From positions 434,001-498,000 of the forward strand of contig JAFREQ010000069.1 in assembly GCA_025331565.1 (NCBI GenBank): a stretch of 64,000 nucleotides of DNA, given 5' to 3'. The stretch comes from Holacanthus passer (Eukaryota > Chordata > Actinopteri > Pomacanthidae). Each line of letters opens with the position of its first letter. The stretch's first letter is position 1. Below, piece after piece: positions 37,146-48,910 of this stretch. The notes beneath the pieces were generated by a model. The model saw nothing but the letters and a program-made list of their open reading frames with translations. It did not search any database and was not told where the DNA came from. The position numbers and the translations under genes are program-made.

Positions 37146-38699
37146 TCATGGTAACAAAAATAAACACATGTTGCAGTTTGGTTTATGTTTAAGCAATAAA
37201 ATTACCTGGTTAGGTTTAGGAAAAGGCGATGGTTTGAGTTAAAATAAGTAAGTTAAGTTACGATTTTATTGTATGTGACATCAATTAAAATGTTTCCGTA
37301 AGTTAAAACAAGTCAGTGTTGAGTTTTGGTTTGACATAGAACATCACCAGTCTGCTGAATGAAAGTCCTGTGTTTTTCTGACTCATCCATCATTTCCAAC
37401 ATCCACCCTACATGGACTTTCTTGCTCTTTATACAACATGACCTGACATTTTTTAAGTGTGGTATTTGCACACATCTGCTCTTCCCAGAAATGAATGGGA
37501 AGGACTGGTGCATTCCCCACACGCAATTTGGATAAAGTTGTGTTATTTATATGCTGATTGAAGAGACTTGGCTGATGAAAAACACTTTGGCATTTGACAT
37601 TTTGGCAGGAAAGAGTTAGATGAGAAGGTCAACATTAGTCTTGCGTTATGTGTGTTAGGCAGTTGGAAAATGGGGTGTGGATAGCCAAGCTCAGGGTGGC
37701 TGAGCATTCGTTCAATTGGTACAAAACAACACATGTAAAAACAACAGTTTGTGGATTTATGGGAAATCATGTGGTGGAACTATTTGTTGACTAACAAGAC
37801 CTTGTGCACTGACCGTTGTGCAGAGTCTTACATTCTGCCAGGTTTGGTTCCAGTGTGCCTGTACAAAGACTTGTGCTCACTGACTGTATCTGGCAATGCA
37901 TGCTGTCGCCAGAAACACTGCACAGAAGACCAGGTGGATGGATAAACTGTTGTTCACGCAGACATCTGCTCTTATTTATATAGCCCAATTTCATGAATCA
38001 CAAATTTTCCTCAAGGGGCTTTACAATCTGTGCATTGTATTGCTTTGCATTTCTAAGACAATTTCAATTATTCTCATTGATTGATTGACTGTCAGAATGT
38101 CTTCAGTCTTCAGCTCCAGCCAACACGAACATCAGTGACGTCACTGGAGGCCATTTATCAAACTTCACACAGCTTCACAGACACAAAGACAACATTTTTA
38201 TCTAATATGTAATAGTACTCAAAAATACATGTAAACAGACTTTGCTGAGTAAAATCAGCAGAGAGCCCCTTTAAGACATGTCTTGATTTTAAGGTAAGTT
38301 GCTAAAAATGTATTGCTCCAAAGACTAAATAGACCCTCAATGCCTTAGATTCCTCAACATAGAATTGTGTGTGCAAGTGATGTGTCAAAGGATCACATGG
38401 AGTACACTTAGGGAAGCGGAGCACAATTAGATTGTCTGCTGCAGTAATTTGGTTAGCCGGAGGGGAACACACCCCCTTTAGTGCTGAAAAAAATGTCTCG
38501 GCTGTGTTGCATGAGGTTATTAAATTGTATATAAACTGTCAACTCATTATTTGATATTCCAAAAATTATCCATCTCTGTAAATAGTCACAGACCTAGTCC
38601 ACTTTTTACAAGCCAACTACACTGCGACTGTAGTTCTGTTTCTTGCCCATTGAAACTGTAGTTGTTAACTGTGTAATTCACGCATGTAATACAGTGTTC

Positions 38700-39150
38700 T
38701 ATGAAATATTCTGACTTTACTTAAGTAAAAGTAACAGTGTAACAGTTTAAAGACACTCCATTACGAGTCTACAAAGTCAACATTAAGCAGAAGTATTGTT
38801 TTTACACTTACTAGGAAGTGTTTTTTCTAGCAAAATGTACTTAAAGTATCAGAAATAAAAGTATACATTAGGCAGCCACTTTCGACTAGTAATAAATATT
38901 TTGATGTTTGATGATGATGGAAGGTGGAGTAACTGCTTTATACACTGTTGGGTAGTTTAGTCTCCAGTAATGCATCATATCTTCTAAAATTTTGTATTGT
39001 ATATTATATCTTAACCTGCAAGTAGTAGTAATTTGTAACTATAGCTTGCAGATAAATGCAGTGCAGTAAAAGGATGCAGTATAAGTAATTAATGGAAATA
39101 AAATGGAAACACTCAAGCAAAGTACAAAGTAAGTCTGTACTCACTGAGCA
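38700..39150 (-). repeat. Dispersed teleost repeat (longest of four related copies)
   Basis: Contains ACTTTACTTAAGTAAAAGTA and TTTATACACTGTTGGGTAG. The second stretch recurs near 21640 (TTTATACACTGTTGGATAG), and the tail is related to the GAGGTACTTGTAC-type sequence near 9970 and 26030. Copies are diverged and incomplete. Confidence 0.5.
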
Positions 39151-39370
39151 AATGCACTTCGTTACATTGCCCCACTGATGCTACCTATTGTGAGGCCTGG
39201 ACTATCAGGCATACAAACTGTATACTTTATATACCCTGAAGTACATATATCCCCTCACATGAGAATCTATGTGCCCACCCCTGAATATGGGCTTGGGTCC
39301 CTTAATCACATAATTCGTTCCTTTAGGTGTGCCTTTACTTTAAAGTTAGACCATTGGCACATACACACCT

Positions 39371-39556
39371 GAAATTTTCTCAGGCCATTTGAGAGAAGTT
39401 GCAGGGTTACGTCATGCCTTGGTATGGTACTGATTTCCAGATGATGAAACTGGATGTAAGCCCAGTGCTGGGTGGGGTTTGTGGCAGTGACTACCACATG
39501 AATCTGTCTTGTTAACTGGCCTTCATAAGTGGATAAAGGTACAAGCACTCCCCCTG
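39371..39556 (-). CDS. Coding-like segment with splice-type borders, unrecognised
   Basis: Minus strand: acceptor-like TTTCTAAACAG, then an open segment of about 62 codons (LVPLSTYEGQLTRQIHVVVT, then NPTQHWAYIQFHHLEISTIP, ending LLSNGLRKFQ) and a donor-like GTGTGTATG. The composition resembles a beta-rich domain exon, but no partner exons or family were recognised. The flanks have a repeat-like look, so it may equally be an old mobile-element copy. Confidence 0.2.
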
Positions 39557-39779
39557 CTGTTTAGAAAGCAGAAACAGCAGAGATCCAGCCACTGCCCTCG
39601 CTTTTAGCTTTCCCACGGGAGCTTTATGCCTCTTCTTGTGGTGAAGTATATTTCTGTGGGTCTATGCCCAACCTCTCAGTACACAGTCTAACACTGAAAT
39701 GTACCATTCTTTAAAGCTGTACTAATCAATATGTTCTATGTTAATGATGGATCAAATGTGTGATGTAATACATTGCAAA

Positions 39780-40220
39780 TGAGAAAGATCATCAACTGTG
39801 AAGTTTTCTTCAGCCCTCTGGAGCTTTTTGAGCAGACAGCTCGGAGGGCAGGGCAAAGGGAGAGCCGGTCTGGAGGTGACCAGACATGCAGAGCCACACT
39901 GGAGGATGAGCAGGAGGCCAGTGGTGAAGGCGGAACCCCTCTGGAGGTTGAGTTGGACGCTGCTGGCGAATGTGGGACGACTCTGGAGGCTGGCAAAGAG
40001 GCAGGAGGTCAGGACCAAGGACCAGCTGCTGAGAGCTGAGCAGGACCAGCGACGGGGCTGCAGGACTGGAGGCCTGCGACAGGGAGGCTGCAGCACAAGA
40101 ACTGGAGACGGCCAGTCCGCCATCTGGGAACCTGAAGCAGGAGTTGACCAGGAGGCTGGTAGGCCGACAGTCTGGTGACCAGAAGGCAGGCTAGAGGCTA
40201 ACAGACCTTAGTGCAGGATG
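39780..40220. other. GC-rich segment open in several frames on both strands
   Basis: Both strands carry reading frames of 85-125 codons over the same bases with Glu/Gly-rich or Pro/Ser-rich translation. Internal near-repeats of the CTCTGGAGG type suggest an old tandem or dispersed repeat rather than a gene. Confidence 0.4.
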
Positions 40221-42033
40221 GAGGCTTTTCTTAAGGTTGACAAGGACAGCTTGACTCTCAGCCATGAGAGTATGCATAGAAAAATAGCCTGCACTCAATG
40301 TCCATGGAACCTTCCATGGTCAAGTCTCAGATGGACAGTCTCACAAGTGTGGAGCCTTCAAGACAGATCAAATGTCTACTGGGTCCATTTCTTGGCCAGG
40401 GTTGGAGCAGTTTAATATTTTATTTAATCAAATTCAAAAGACTTACAGGTGATCAGGCTGGCAAGGGTCAAAACCAAATAAGGCAGCCCAGAAAGGCAAA
40501 CGAATCCAAAAGGAGTAGGCAAAAAGCAAGAGTGCCTAAAAACAAGCTAGATCCAGGGAAAATAATCAATAATGCCCAGGGCAGGAAATAACACAAAGAC
40601 AGGAGGCAAAGCAACTGAACAGACATGAGGACATGCTCTATCAAAGATCGAAGAGTGAAAATCAAATCCAAGCTGCATGGTAATACCAGATGGAGATGGT
40701 ATGTCACATACCAGAAATTACACTGCCTATTAAGACAGGCCACTTACAGAAAGATGCTTGACTAAGAATATTGAGCCAAAATGTGGCACTTTTTGAATTA
40801 ATATCTATAGTGCCAGAGATATTTTAGTGCCACTAAGTGGCCATCAGTGGTAATACATCTGAAGACACTACTCTGGCTTTAACATTCAGCCTTGTTTCCA
40901 ATGGAACTCTGTATCATTTTGTCATCTGTATTTTATGCAGTACATGTCCTCATAAGTATTCCTGGGTGCAAAGAGTTCGTCCTCACAAGGATGGCTACTC
41001 CAGTCGCCTCTCACCCTGCTCTTCTCCTACCTGCACAGATACACAAGCACAGATTTTCACAAACAATACTGTTCTTCAACCCAACCATTTATTTGCTGGC
41101 TTTTGTTCTGACACACTGCAACATTTTCCAGTCACAACCCACAGCAGGGAGGAGCGTGTGTTCGTGGCACTGCCTGCTTTGTATCTGAGCATCAGCCTCT
41201 CTCTGTCTGCAGCTGATAATCTACTGATGAGCTTTGAATAGATTTACAGAGTATTAGGGAGGAGGGAGTGAAGGCAGCCTGCACCTGAGGGAGAGAGAGA
41301 GAGAGAGACTGAGAGAGAGAGAGAGAGAGCAGTGAAGAGGAGAGGATGGGGAATGTAAATATGAAGGAGATGAGAGATAACCAGAGTCAGAGGCAACAGA
41401 TGGACACAGAGATGCATATAAATAGCCTGTTTACATATTTTTTTCTCAGTTTTTATTTAATTGCATGCCTGCCTCCATAGAGTTTTGTTTGTATCTTACT
41501 TATATCTTCTCTTTGTAGTTGGTGTGTAATGGTACATCTTTACAATAAAGAATTATCTAATCTTATCTTATATTACAATTTCTCATCCTTCATAGCTGGT
41601 ATTTCCTGTGTGTCCTGAGGCATCAAACTCAGATATATGCTTCCTCATGGATAAAATCATTCATAAATACAGCATTCCCTTTCATTGCTTTGGAACTTAC
41701 ATGATCTGGTGACAGTTACTCAGGAGAGTGGAGAAGGAGAGTGACGGAGTGCTGCGTCAGACGACCTGACCTCCACAATCACCTGACCTAAATACAGTGT
41801 CCAGTGGAAACCTTTTCCCCACTGGCCCACTTGGCCAGTAGATCAGTGCTTTACTGGCCTCTTGTATATTTCCAGCCATTTTCCAACAAACTTTTTTCCC
41901 CATTATTGAATAATTTATGACTAATTTATGACAACATTGCAGTCAATATGGATGGATAGAACAGTGAGAGAATGAGCATAATGGCACTTGTTTGCAAGAC
42001 TCTGTTGAGTGGCCTGCAAATACAAACACATTG

Positions 42034-42070
42034 CAATTGCTCACTCACTCACTCACTCACTCACTCACTC
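42034..42070. repeat. (CTCA)n tetranucleotide microsatellite
   Basis: About eight tandem CTCA units. Confidence 0.9.
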
Positions 42071-43119
42071 AGACATTTCAATCATTCCCCTACAATATAT
42101 GACATTGGGTAAATACTCACATTTGAATCCAATCAAAGAGTACCATAGGCCTACAGCTACATTGTAGGGACATCATTCTTGTTGTTTTCGTTATCCCTCC
42201 TTTCTCTTGGTTGTATAGTGTGATTTGCACAGGTTATGAGGGATCAGGAGCACTGCCTTGCCAACTGACTTCTACAGGTGAGCATTGTTGGCAGACATCG
42301 CCTGGCTGCTCCGTGGTCTCCCATCGTTACCTTTGTGATATCACACCTCAGGGATATGACGTCTGGATGTCTCATTTGGTGCTTGGTGCACCATCCAGTT
42401 TTGGTTTGACTCTTGCCACTTCTTTTCACCTAGTCAGCAGATGGGTCTGAATTGCTGTAGACACAGATTCAGGCCCAGCTGGCACTACATTATATCCCAT
42501 AATGGGGGCAACCATTAGGGGTTAGAGGGTTGTGCTGTATGTTGTATGTGTCATTGAATTGCTTTGTTGTGTTCAGACATTGTCTTATAGGTGAATGTTA
42601 TTTCATTAAATCGCTCTGTAAAACAGAGGTGTGATGCCCCTCCCACGGTCCTGGAGACCGGCCACCCTCACCAGACCTTTGGCTGACGTGGGCTGTCAGC
42701 TTATCAAACTCACCTGGGCCCCCAGGTTATAGAAGCTGGCCCATATGTTCACTCTGTCTCTCCCTTCCTAAGCTGGCGTTCAGCGTGCATCACCTTCTTC
42801 TGCTTTTGCACAGCAGCTCCGCCACAGCACATGTCACCTGTTTGCATTGTAGCTATCACTCATTTCCACACCTCATTGTTCATTTGTGTTAAGCTCAGTT
42901 TTAATAAATTACTTTTAAGTAAAACTCTGGACTCCTCCTCCTTGTCATCATTTGAAATAAGGTTTTAGAAGACCAGTGAGAATAATCTGCCAACCAGTAG
43001 AATGTTTTACATGTGCACTACTATTAATGGTATATATCTTCATTTTTTTGTTGTTATATACAGTAGAAGTGTTGACATACTGTTAACAACTGTGAACAAT
43101 AAAGCTTGTTTGAAGACAG

Positions 43120-43330
43120 AGAGACAGAGAGACAGACAGAGAGAGAGAGAGAGAGTAAGCTACAGGGAACAGAGAGCAAATGAGCAGGGAGAGAACGCAA
43201 GCGCAGTAGGAGCAGGGAGGGTGGAGGCAGATACATTTATATATATAGAGGGAGAGAGAGGGAAGGAGGGAGAGCTGGATAATGGGATTGAGGGAGAGAG
43301 AAGGAGGAGTAGAGAGACACAGACAGACGG
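43120..43330. repeat. GA-rich low-complexity sequence upstream of rap1gds1
   Basis: Imperfect GA/GACA repeats spanning about 210 bases, 200-400 bases upstream of the rap1gds1 ATG, on the same side as the AC tract. A similar GA run is at 41287-41330. Confidence 0.8.
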
Positions 43331-43392
43331 AGTGAGAGACAGAGTTGGGGTCCACCTGACCTGAAGAAGGGAGGGTAGCTCCACTGCTAGCC

Positions 43393-43414
43393 GCACACAC
43401 ACACACACACATTT

Positions 43415-43467
<53 letters not shown>
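43393..43467. repeat. (AC)n microsatellite upstream of rap1gds1 exon 1
   Basis: Nine AC units, a short interruption (ATTTGC), then about 26 AC units ending 55 bases before the rap1gds1 start codon. Confidence 0.97.
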
Positions 43468-43469
<2 letters not shown>

Positions 43470-43522
43470 GCTAGCAGGCAGAGGCAGTGATCCAACCAGC
43501 AGAGAGCCTGCCGACAGCAGCC

Positions 43523-43535
43523 ATGACAGACACCG
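43523..43535 (+). CDS. rap1gds1: rap1gds1 exon 1 (coding part)
   Basis: ATG ACA GAC ACC G then GTGAGT. Encodes MTDT plus one base, parallel to the human MADN first coding exon, and joins exon 2 in phase to give MTDTDSLSEALKAI. Confidence 0.75.
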
Positions 43536-46500
43536 GTGAGTGGCTACATATCTAACATCCCCTGTGTGTGTGTGTGTGTGTATGTGTGTGTGTGTGTGTG
43601 TGGTTTCATTCGAGTGATGACGTATAACAGCAGCTGTGGTTATGTGCTTCCAGGCATCACACACCAGGGCATGTGAGCATCTTTGTGAATGTGTGTATGA
43701 GGGCATCAGATAGATTGAAACCAAATTGTTTGTCTCCTCATGTTTAATGTTGGATTGTTGTTGAATCAACGTCAGATTTTCAGAATCAGTAGTGATTGAT
43801 CCATTATCGAGGAGAATCGAATTTTAGCTGATTTTGACATATAGAAATAATGCTACAGCAGTCAGGACCCAGACTGCAACATTCATACAACATAATGTTG
43901 TTCCTGTGCTTATATCATTGATTTATTTTAATTGATTTAATTCAGACTTTAGCTATTTTCATTTTAATTTATTTTTTCTAATTCAAACATTTCCAAAAAG
44001 TAAATGACAGCAGACTCAATTTAAATTTACATTATGTTTACTAAGAAAATGATGAAATGTACTGTGGAATATTGGGGAAACTATAATTGCAGAACAAGTA
44101 TATAAAGGTAAATATAATGTACAGCGTAGCTGGCAGATTACAGAACACACAGTATCAATGTGATCACCTCATTTGATTTCACACTCACAGGATTTGTTTT
44201 TCATCTGATGTGTTGCAGTCCTAAGAAGACAACAAAGTAAAAACAGATTTTAAGAGAAGAAAAATCTTAATTTAAAAACATTTGGTACTGCATCAGCAAA
44301 CTCAAGGAGAGAACTCAAAATTTATAGATATGAAAACTGTCAACTAAAATGTTCTTATACATGCATTCTTCAATTCCAAGGCTCTTTTTTGTTTTTTGTT
44401 TTTTCACATTTTAAAAACCTTGAAGACAATTAAATTGGTATTCAACACAAGAAATCAGACAGAAGTGTTCAGATTACTGAAGCCAATAACTGTTCAGCTA
44501 TTCAGGCATCAATGTACACTGCTGAACAAAAAATATTTATTGCGTTCTTCTTAATAAAAAATCTGAGACCAGGTTAAACAAATAAACCAAATATGATTAC
44601 AATTGGGCCAAAGGGGGCTTTAACTCACATTATCCATAGTTTTTACTTCATCACCATCTTTCATTACTGTCTCCTTAAAGTCTTCTCTTGTCCACCTTTT
44701 GTTCCTACCTGGAGCTGTTTGTAGTGGTGGAATTCTGCTGATCCCCCTGGAAGTCCAGCCTTTACAGACTGGAGAGAGAGTTTGGGAGCGACAGAGATGG
44801 TGAACAAAAAGTAACATCTGCCCAATAAGTAGTTTACTTTGATTGTAGTCGCCCTAGACTGAATTTTATATGCCAGTGAAGTGGTTCTCAACTGGTCTCA
44901 CACATGGACACAGAAACACACACTGCTAAGGCTGGCATTACTCACACAAATGTGTACACACGAGCAAACACAAGTGCACACAGACGAGCAGTCACATGTG
45001 CTTTTTAACATAAAATACATATTTTAACGCCTGCATTACAAGTACTTGTAATGGATGCACATCACAACGGCATGCTGCTGATTCTTATAAAAAACAACAT
45101 AAAACTGCATAACCGTTTACACACCAGATCAATAAGGCCTACAAATTTTCACTTCACAGATGTTTGTGCAGGTTAATGAGACAGTTGGGGGTGACTGAGT
45201 TTCAGTGTCTGAGGTGATGCTGGACAGACTGACTCCCAGGTCACACTCACTCAAGCCACTTTCACACAAATGGCTAATGTTGAAAGGTGGTATTTTCTTG
45301 ACTGCACGAGTGGTGAGGGACAGATACTTAGCCATCACATTGTTGCATCAGTTATGGGGAAAGCTTACCTCACTGAATTTTTCTTTTTCAGCGTCTGATC
45401 ACACGACAGCTCCACCAGCTGTTTCTCATGTCAGGTAGGCAGGGCGGAGCAGGGTTTTAGACCTACTACACTTTGTAGCGTGTTTGCATGCCAGTAATGT
45501 TTTTTGAGGAGATTTAAACTGACCCTACCCCTACATGACAATCGTGGCCGAGGACCTCCCACCTCCAACAAATTTGCATCCCTCTTGCTGGCTACAGTGC
45601 CAGTGTTTTTCCACATAAATGATCGGCTTCACTGTGTGAACCTTAAGTTTTGCCAAGTGATAATGCAGTTGGTTATGTACGGTTTGGAAGTGCAGGCTTT
45701 ATTAATGGTACTGAATTAACTAACTAGGTTGTTTTAAATACACGATGATGGATACACATTGATTTGATTGATTTACTTTATTGTGCGATGTGAAAACACC
45801 CACAAGGTTGCTCTGCTGCACCGCATTGCCTCTGGTACCATCAGGTATTTATTCTAATCAGTTTTGAACAGACTATACTCCTTTTTTTTTACACAGTTCT
45901 ATGTAGTTTTTGTCTGTTGGAGGGCCGTGCAGCCATGCAATCAGCTGTGTAAGAAAGAGTTGAGCAACAGCTTCAGTTGGTAATAATGGATGCGCTCTGC
46001 TGCGGGGCGCTGCAGCAGACATGTCATGCTGTGTCTGTTACCCATGTATGTCAGCTGTCACATAAACAAGCAAAATCGCACAGTTGGCAATATCAGTGGT
46101 TCCTCCATCTGTAAAGCATTGCCTGGATGTGCTCTGTGCTCTGTGCTCTGTTCTTTTATGTCACCAGACGTGTTTTCAGCGTGCCTACCTATGGTATCAT
46201 TTGACAGTGGTACGGTCTTCAGTTTATCAATTGATCCAGCGTCTCTCTGACCACGTCTGTGGTGACAGGTGAGACAAGCTCTTCTGCTATTATAATGGGT
46301 TTCTTGCCTGTTCTGGTTTCATTTCTTTCACGCATGTCTGTCAAAGCTTCACGGTGGCGCAGTGGTTAGCACTGGCCCCTCACAGCTAGAAGATCCCTGG
46401 ATCTTTCTGTGTGGAGTTTGCATCTTCTCCCTGTGCAGCGTGGGTTTTCACTGGGTACTCCGGCTTCCTCCCACAGTCCAAAAACATGCTGAGGTTAACT

Positions 46501-48852
46501 GACTATTCTAAATTGTCCGTAGGTGTGAATGTGAGTGTGCTTGGTTGTTTGTCCTGTGTGTGGCCCTGCGATGGACTGGCGACCTGTCCAGGGTGTCCCC
46601 TGCCTTCGCCCTAAGTCGGCTGGGATAGGCTCCAGCCCCCCACGACCCTGCAGAGGATTAAGCGGTGTACAGATGATGGATGGATGTCAAACTAAAAGCC
46701 CAACATCAGATATGTTAAGCATTTGAAATTGATTTTCTTTTTTTTTACCACACAATCCAGAGCCCATTCATAACAAGTGGGTTGTGACCCATCACCACCA
46801 GGAGAAAGCCAGTGCTAGTTGTCAAAACAACAACTTCGAAAACACAATCCGAAATTCAAAAATGCCACTGTTGGTACAGTCATCCTGGCTGGTGTGAGCA
46901 GGAGCAGGACCCATATGCAGATGAGTGAGGTAGAGCAGCAGCAGATCAATGATTTGATGAATGACCATGAGGCAGGCAGGTAGATGGGCAACACAAACTT
47001 GAATCTGAAAGCAAAATGCAAAAACCAACAAACTAGGATGAACTGGCAGACTATGAGTGGGAGTGGGCTGGTTGTGTATCTGCAGGGCTGATGAGGGAGA
47101 GTGGAAACGGGTGAGCAGATGGGCAGAAAAGGTCAGTTGAGTCGGACTGGAGGGAAAGAGGTCATCGCAGGGCAGAAGGGGCAGGCTGAACATGCGAGTG
47201 AGATGACTGGGACAGGAGGAAAAGTCAGAGGGCATCTGGTGGACAGGATAAGAATAGCAATGAGCGTGTCCTCGTGACATACCGTTGGTTGTTTGTTGTG
47301 CCAGGGGATTCAGGTGTCCACACACATTTCATTCAATTATAATTCAACAAAATGAGAGTGCTGGCAGAGGAGGACATTTTAACCAGCTCTCCACCACACA
47401 AGATTGTGAAATGTTTTCTTATAATTTCACTTTCATTTCACTTACCATTATTAACTAAGTCAGGTGCAAGTTATGTTGGAGGCTCCCTCCAGCTTAAAAG
47501 GAGGTGTCAGCATACAGATTGAATTACGGATATTTCTATGAATCCTGAAAAGAAACAAAGTTTTCCTTTCATTGAAAAGGTGACTGAATTTCTTTTTTTT
47601 TTTCTTTTGATAGACGACCATAGATGGCATTGTAACATCAGACATGATAATCGGTAACAATAGCCTAATGCTAGTTGGCATAATTAATCATTATGAATAA
47701 AAAAATAACCTGTAAAGACAGCGAGATAATGGCAAACTAGCTGATTGTTTGCTCACTCCTTCCTAGATCAAAATCAAATATTATAAGTATTACTACCAGT
47801 AATGCAGCTGTGAGTTAACCATGCGTTGTCCTTAGTTAAACTAATCTAACAAACCTCTTCCTCCACAGGCTGATGACAGCTGATGAGAAACTGGACAGTT
47901 GGAGCTGAATATTTTCCTCTATAGGATGGCTTGACTCAAACTTTTTAGATGATTTCCTTATTCATGTAAATTATTTAGCATTTTTGTCATCTAAAGCAAA
48001 TCAAGTTAAATGCATCATAGTGAAGAAGTGATTTATTTAAAATAAATGTATCCAACAACTAACGAAAATGGTTGGCACATTGAAAAATGAATTGATTTTG
48101 TTATTTGGGAAATTACTTGATGTTGTGACGGGTAACTTGAGAGACAGATCACACAGTCAGTTTCTAACATACAATGCTTGTCAAATCATTGCTTCCAAAT
48201 AGTTAGGCATGGGCTCATCTCTCTCTTTTTCGCATTGCCTAAAATGTAAATTGGCTTTTTTATATTTTCAGCTTTTTTGGTGCAGGGTGTGGGGTCGTAC
48301 CATTCCCCACTGTCACACTCAGACCAGACAATCTGAGAAACACCAACCTGACTGTGTCACTGGCCAGTAAGAGTGCACTGTGTAGCTGAAGAGTGGAGAG
48401 AAAGGAATCATTCAGTGGCCTGTGGCTATCATGCATTACAAGCTGAAGACGAACCACCACTCAACAACCCGCCTTCTTCTGAAGCTGCTGCTGACTCTTA
48501 GACTATTCCTCTCTCTAACTGCTGATCTGAGGCAGGAACCTCACAGGCAGCATCGTAAATGTACAGCTTTAAAAAAATGATGATCGTAGAATCAGTAGCT
48601 CCACCAAACACTGAACACAATAAGCTTCACAGTGGTGGGATTTATTGTTGGACTGTTGGACTGGGTTAGATTGCACAGTTGTTCTGGTTATAGTAAGCCC
48701 ACCCTGCATATATGAATGTTAATGTAAGTACATATGTAGTGCTGTTGAAGTTTCTGTAACAAGCACCCTGGGGACTCTGTGGTAGCACTCTCTGGGACTG
48801 ATTAGTAAATTGCTCACTTGCTCTCTTGTTAAACACACATGGAAGCACATGG

Positions 48853-48910
<58 letters not shown>

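Larger units (their letters stand above)
28870..43390. other. Gene-poor interval between chchd1 and rap1gds1
   Basis: About 14.5 kb without a recognised gene. After the chchd1 promoter it holds dispersed repeat copy 2 (30940), a Tc1-like fragment (33130-33410), a coding-like terminal exon (33546-33836, minus), a LINE fragment (34530-34930), a coding-like segment (39371-39556), a GC-rich multi-frame-open stretch (39780-40220) and simple repeats. Stretches 31470-33100, 35000-36900, 37150-38690 and 41350-42600 show nothing recognisable. Confidence 0.6.

Noticed and set aside
37751..37945. Cysteine-rich 64-codon plus-strand frame
   Set aside because: Eight cysteines looked interesting, but there is no signal peptide, no splice context and no recognisable spacing pattern.
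40837..41241. 134-codon plus-strand frame
   Set aside because: Translation shows no domain pattern and includes simple Leu-Ser repeats; no conserved context.
42621..42960. Possible solo LTR (TG start, AATAAA near 42903)
   Set aside because: No matching second copy in the window, no clear CA end and no visible target duplication.
43083..43769. 228-codon minus-strand frame across the start of rap1gds1
   Set aside because: Built from the CA, GT and GA microsatellites read antisense to a supported exon.
44620..44891. Minus-strand frames in rap1gds1 intron 1
   Set aside because: No acceptor-donor pair with consistent phase and no family resemblance.
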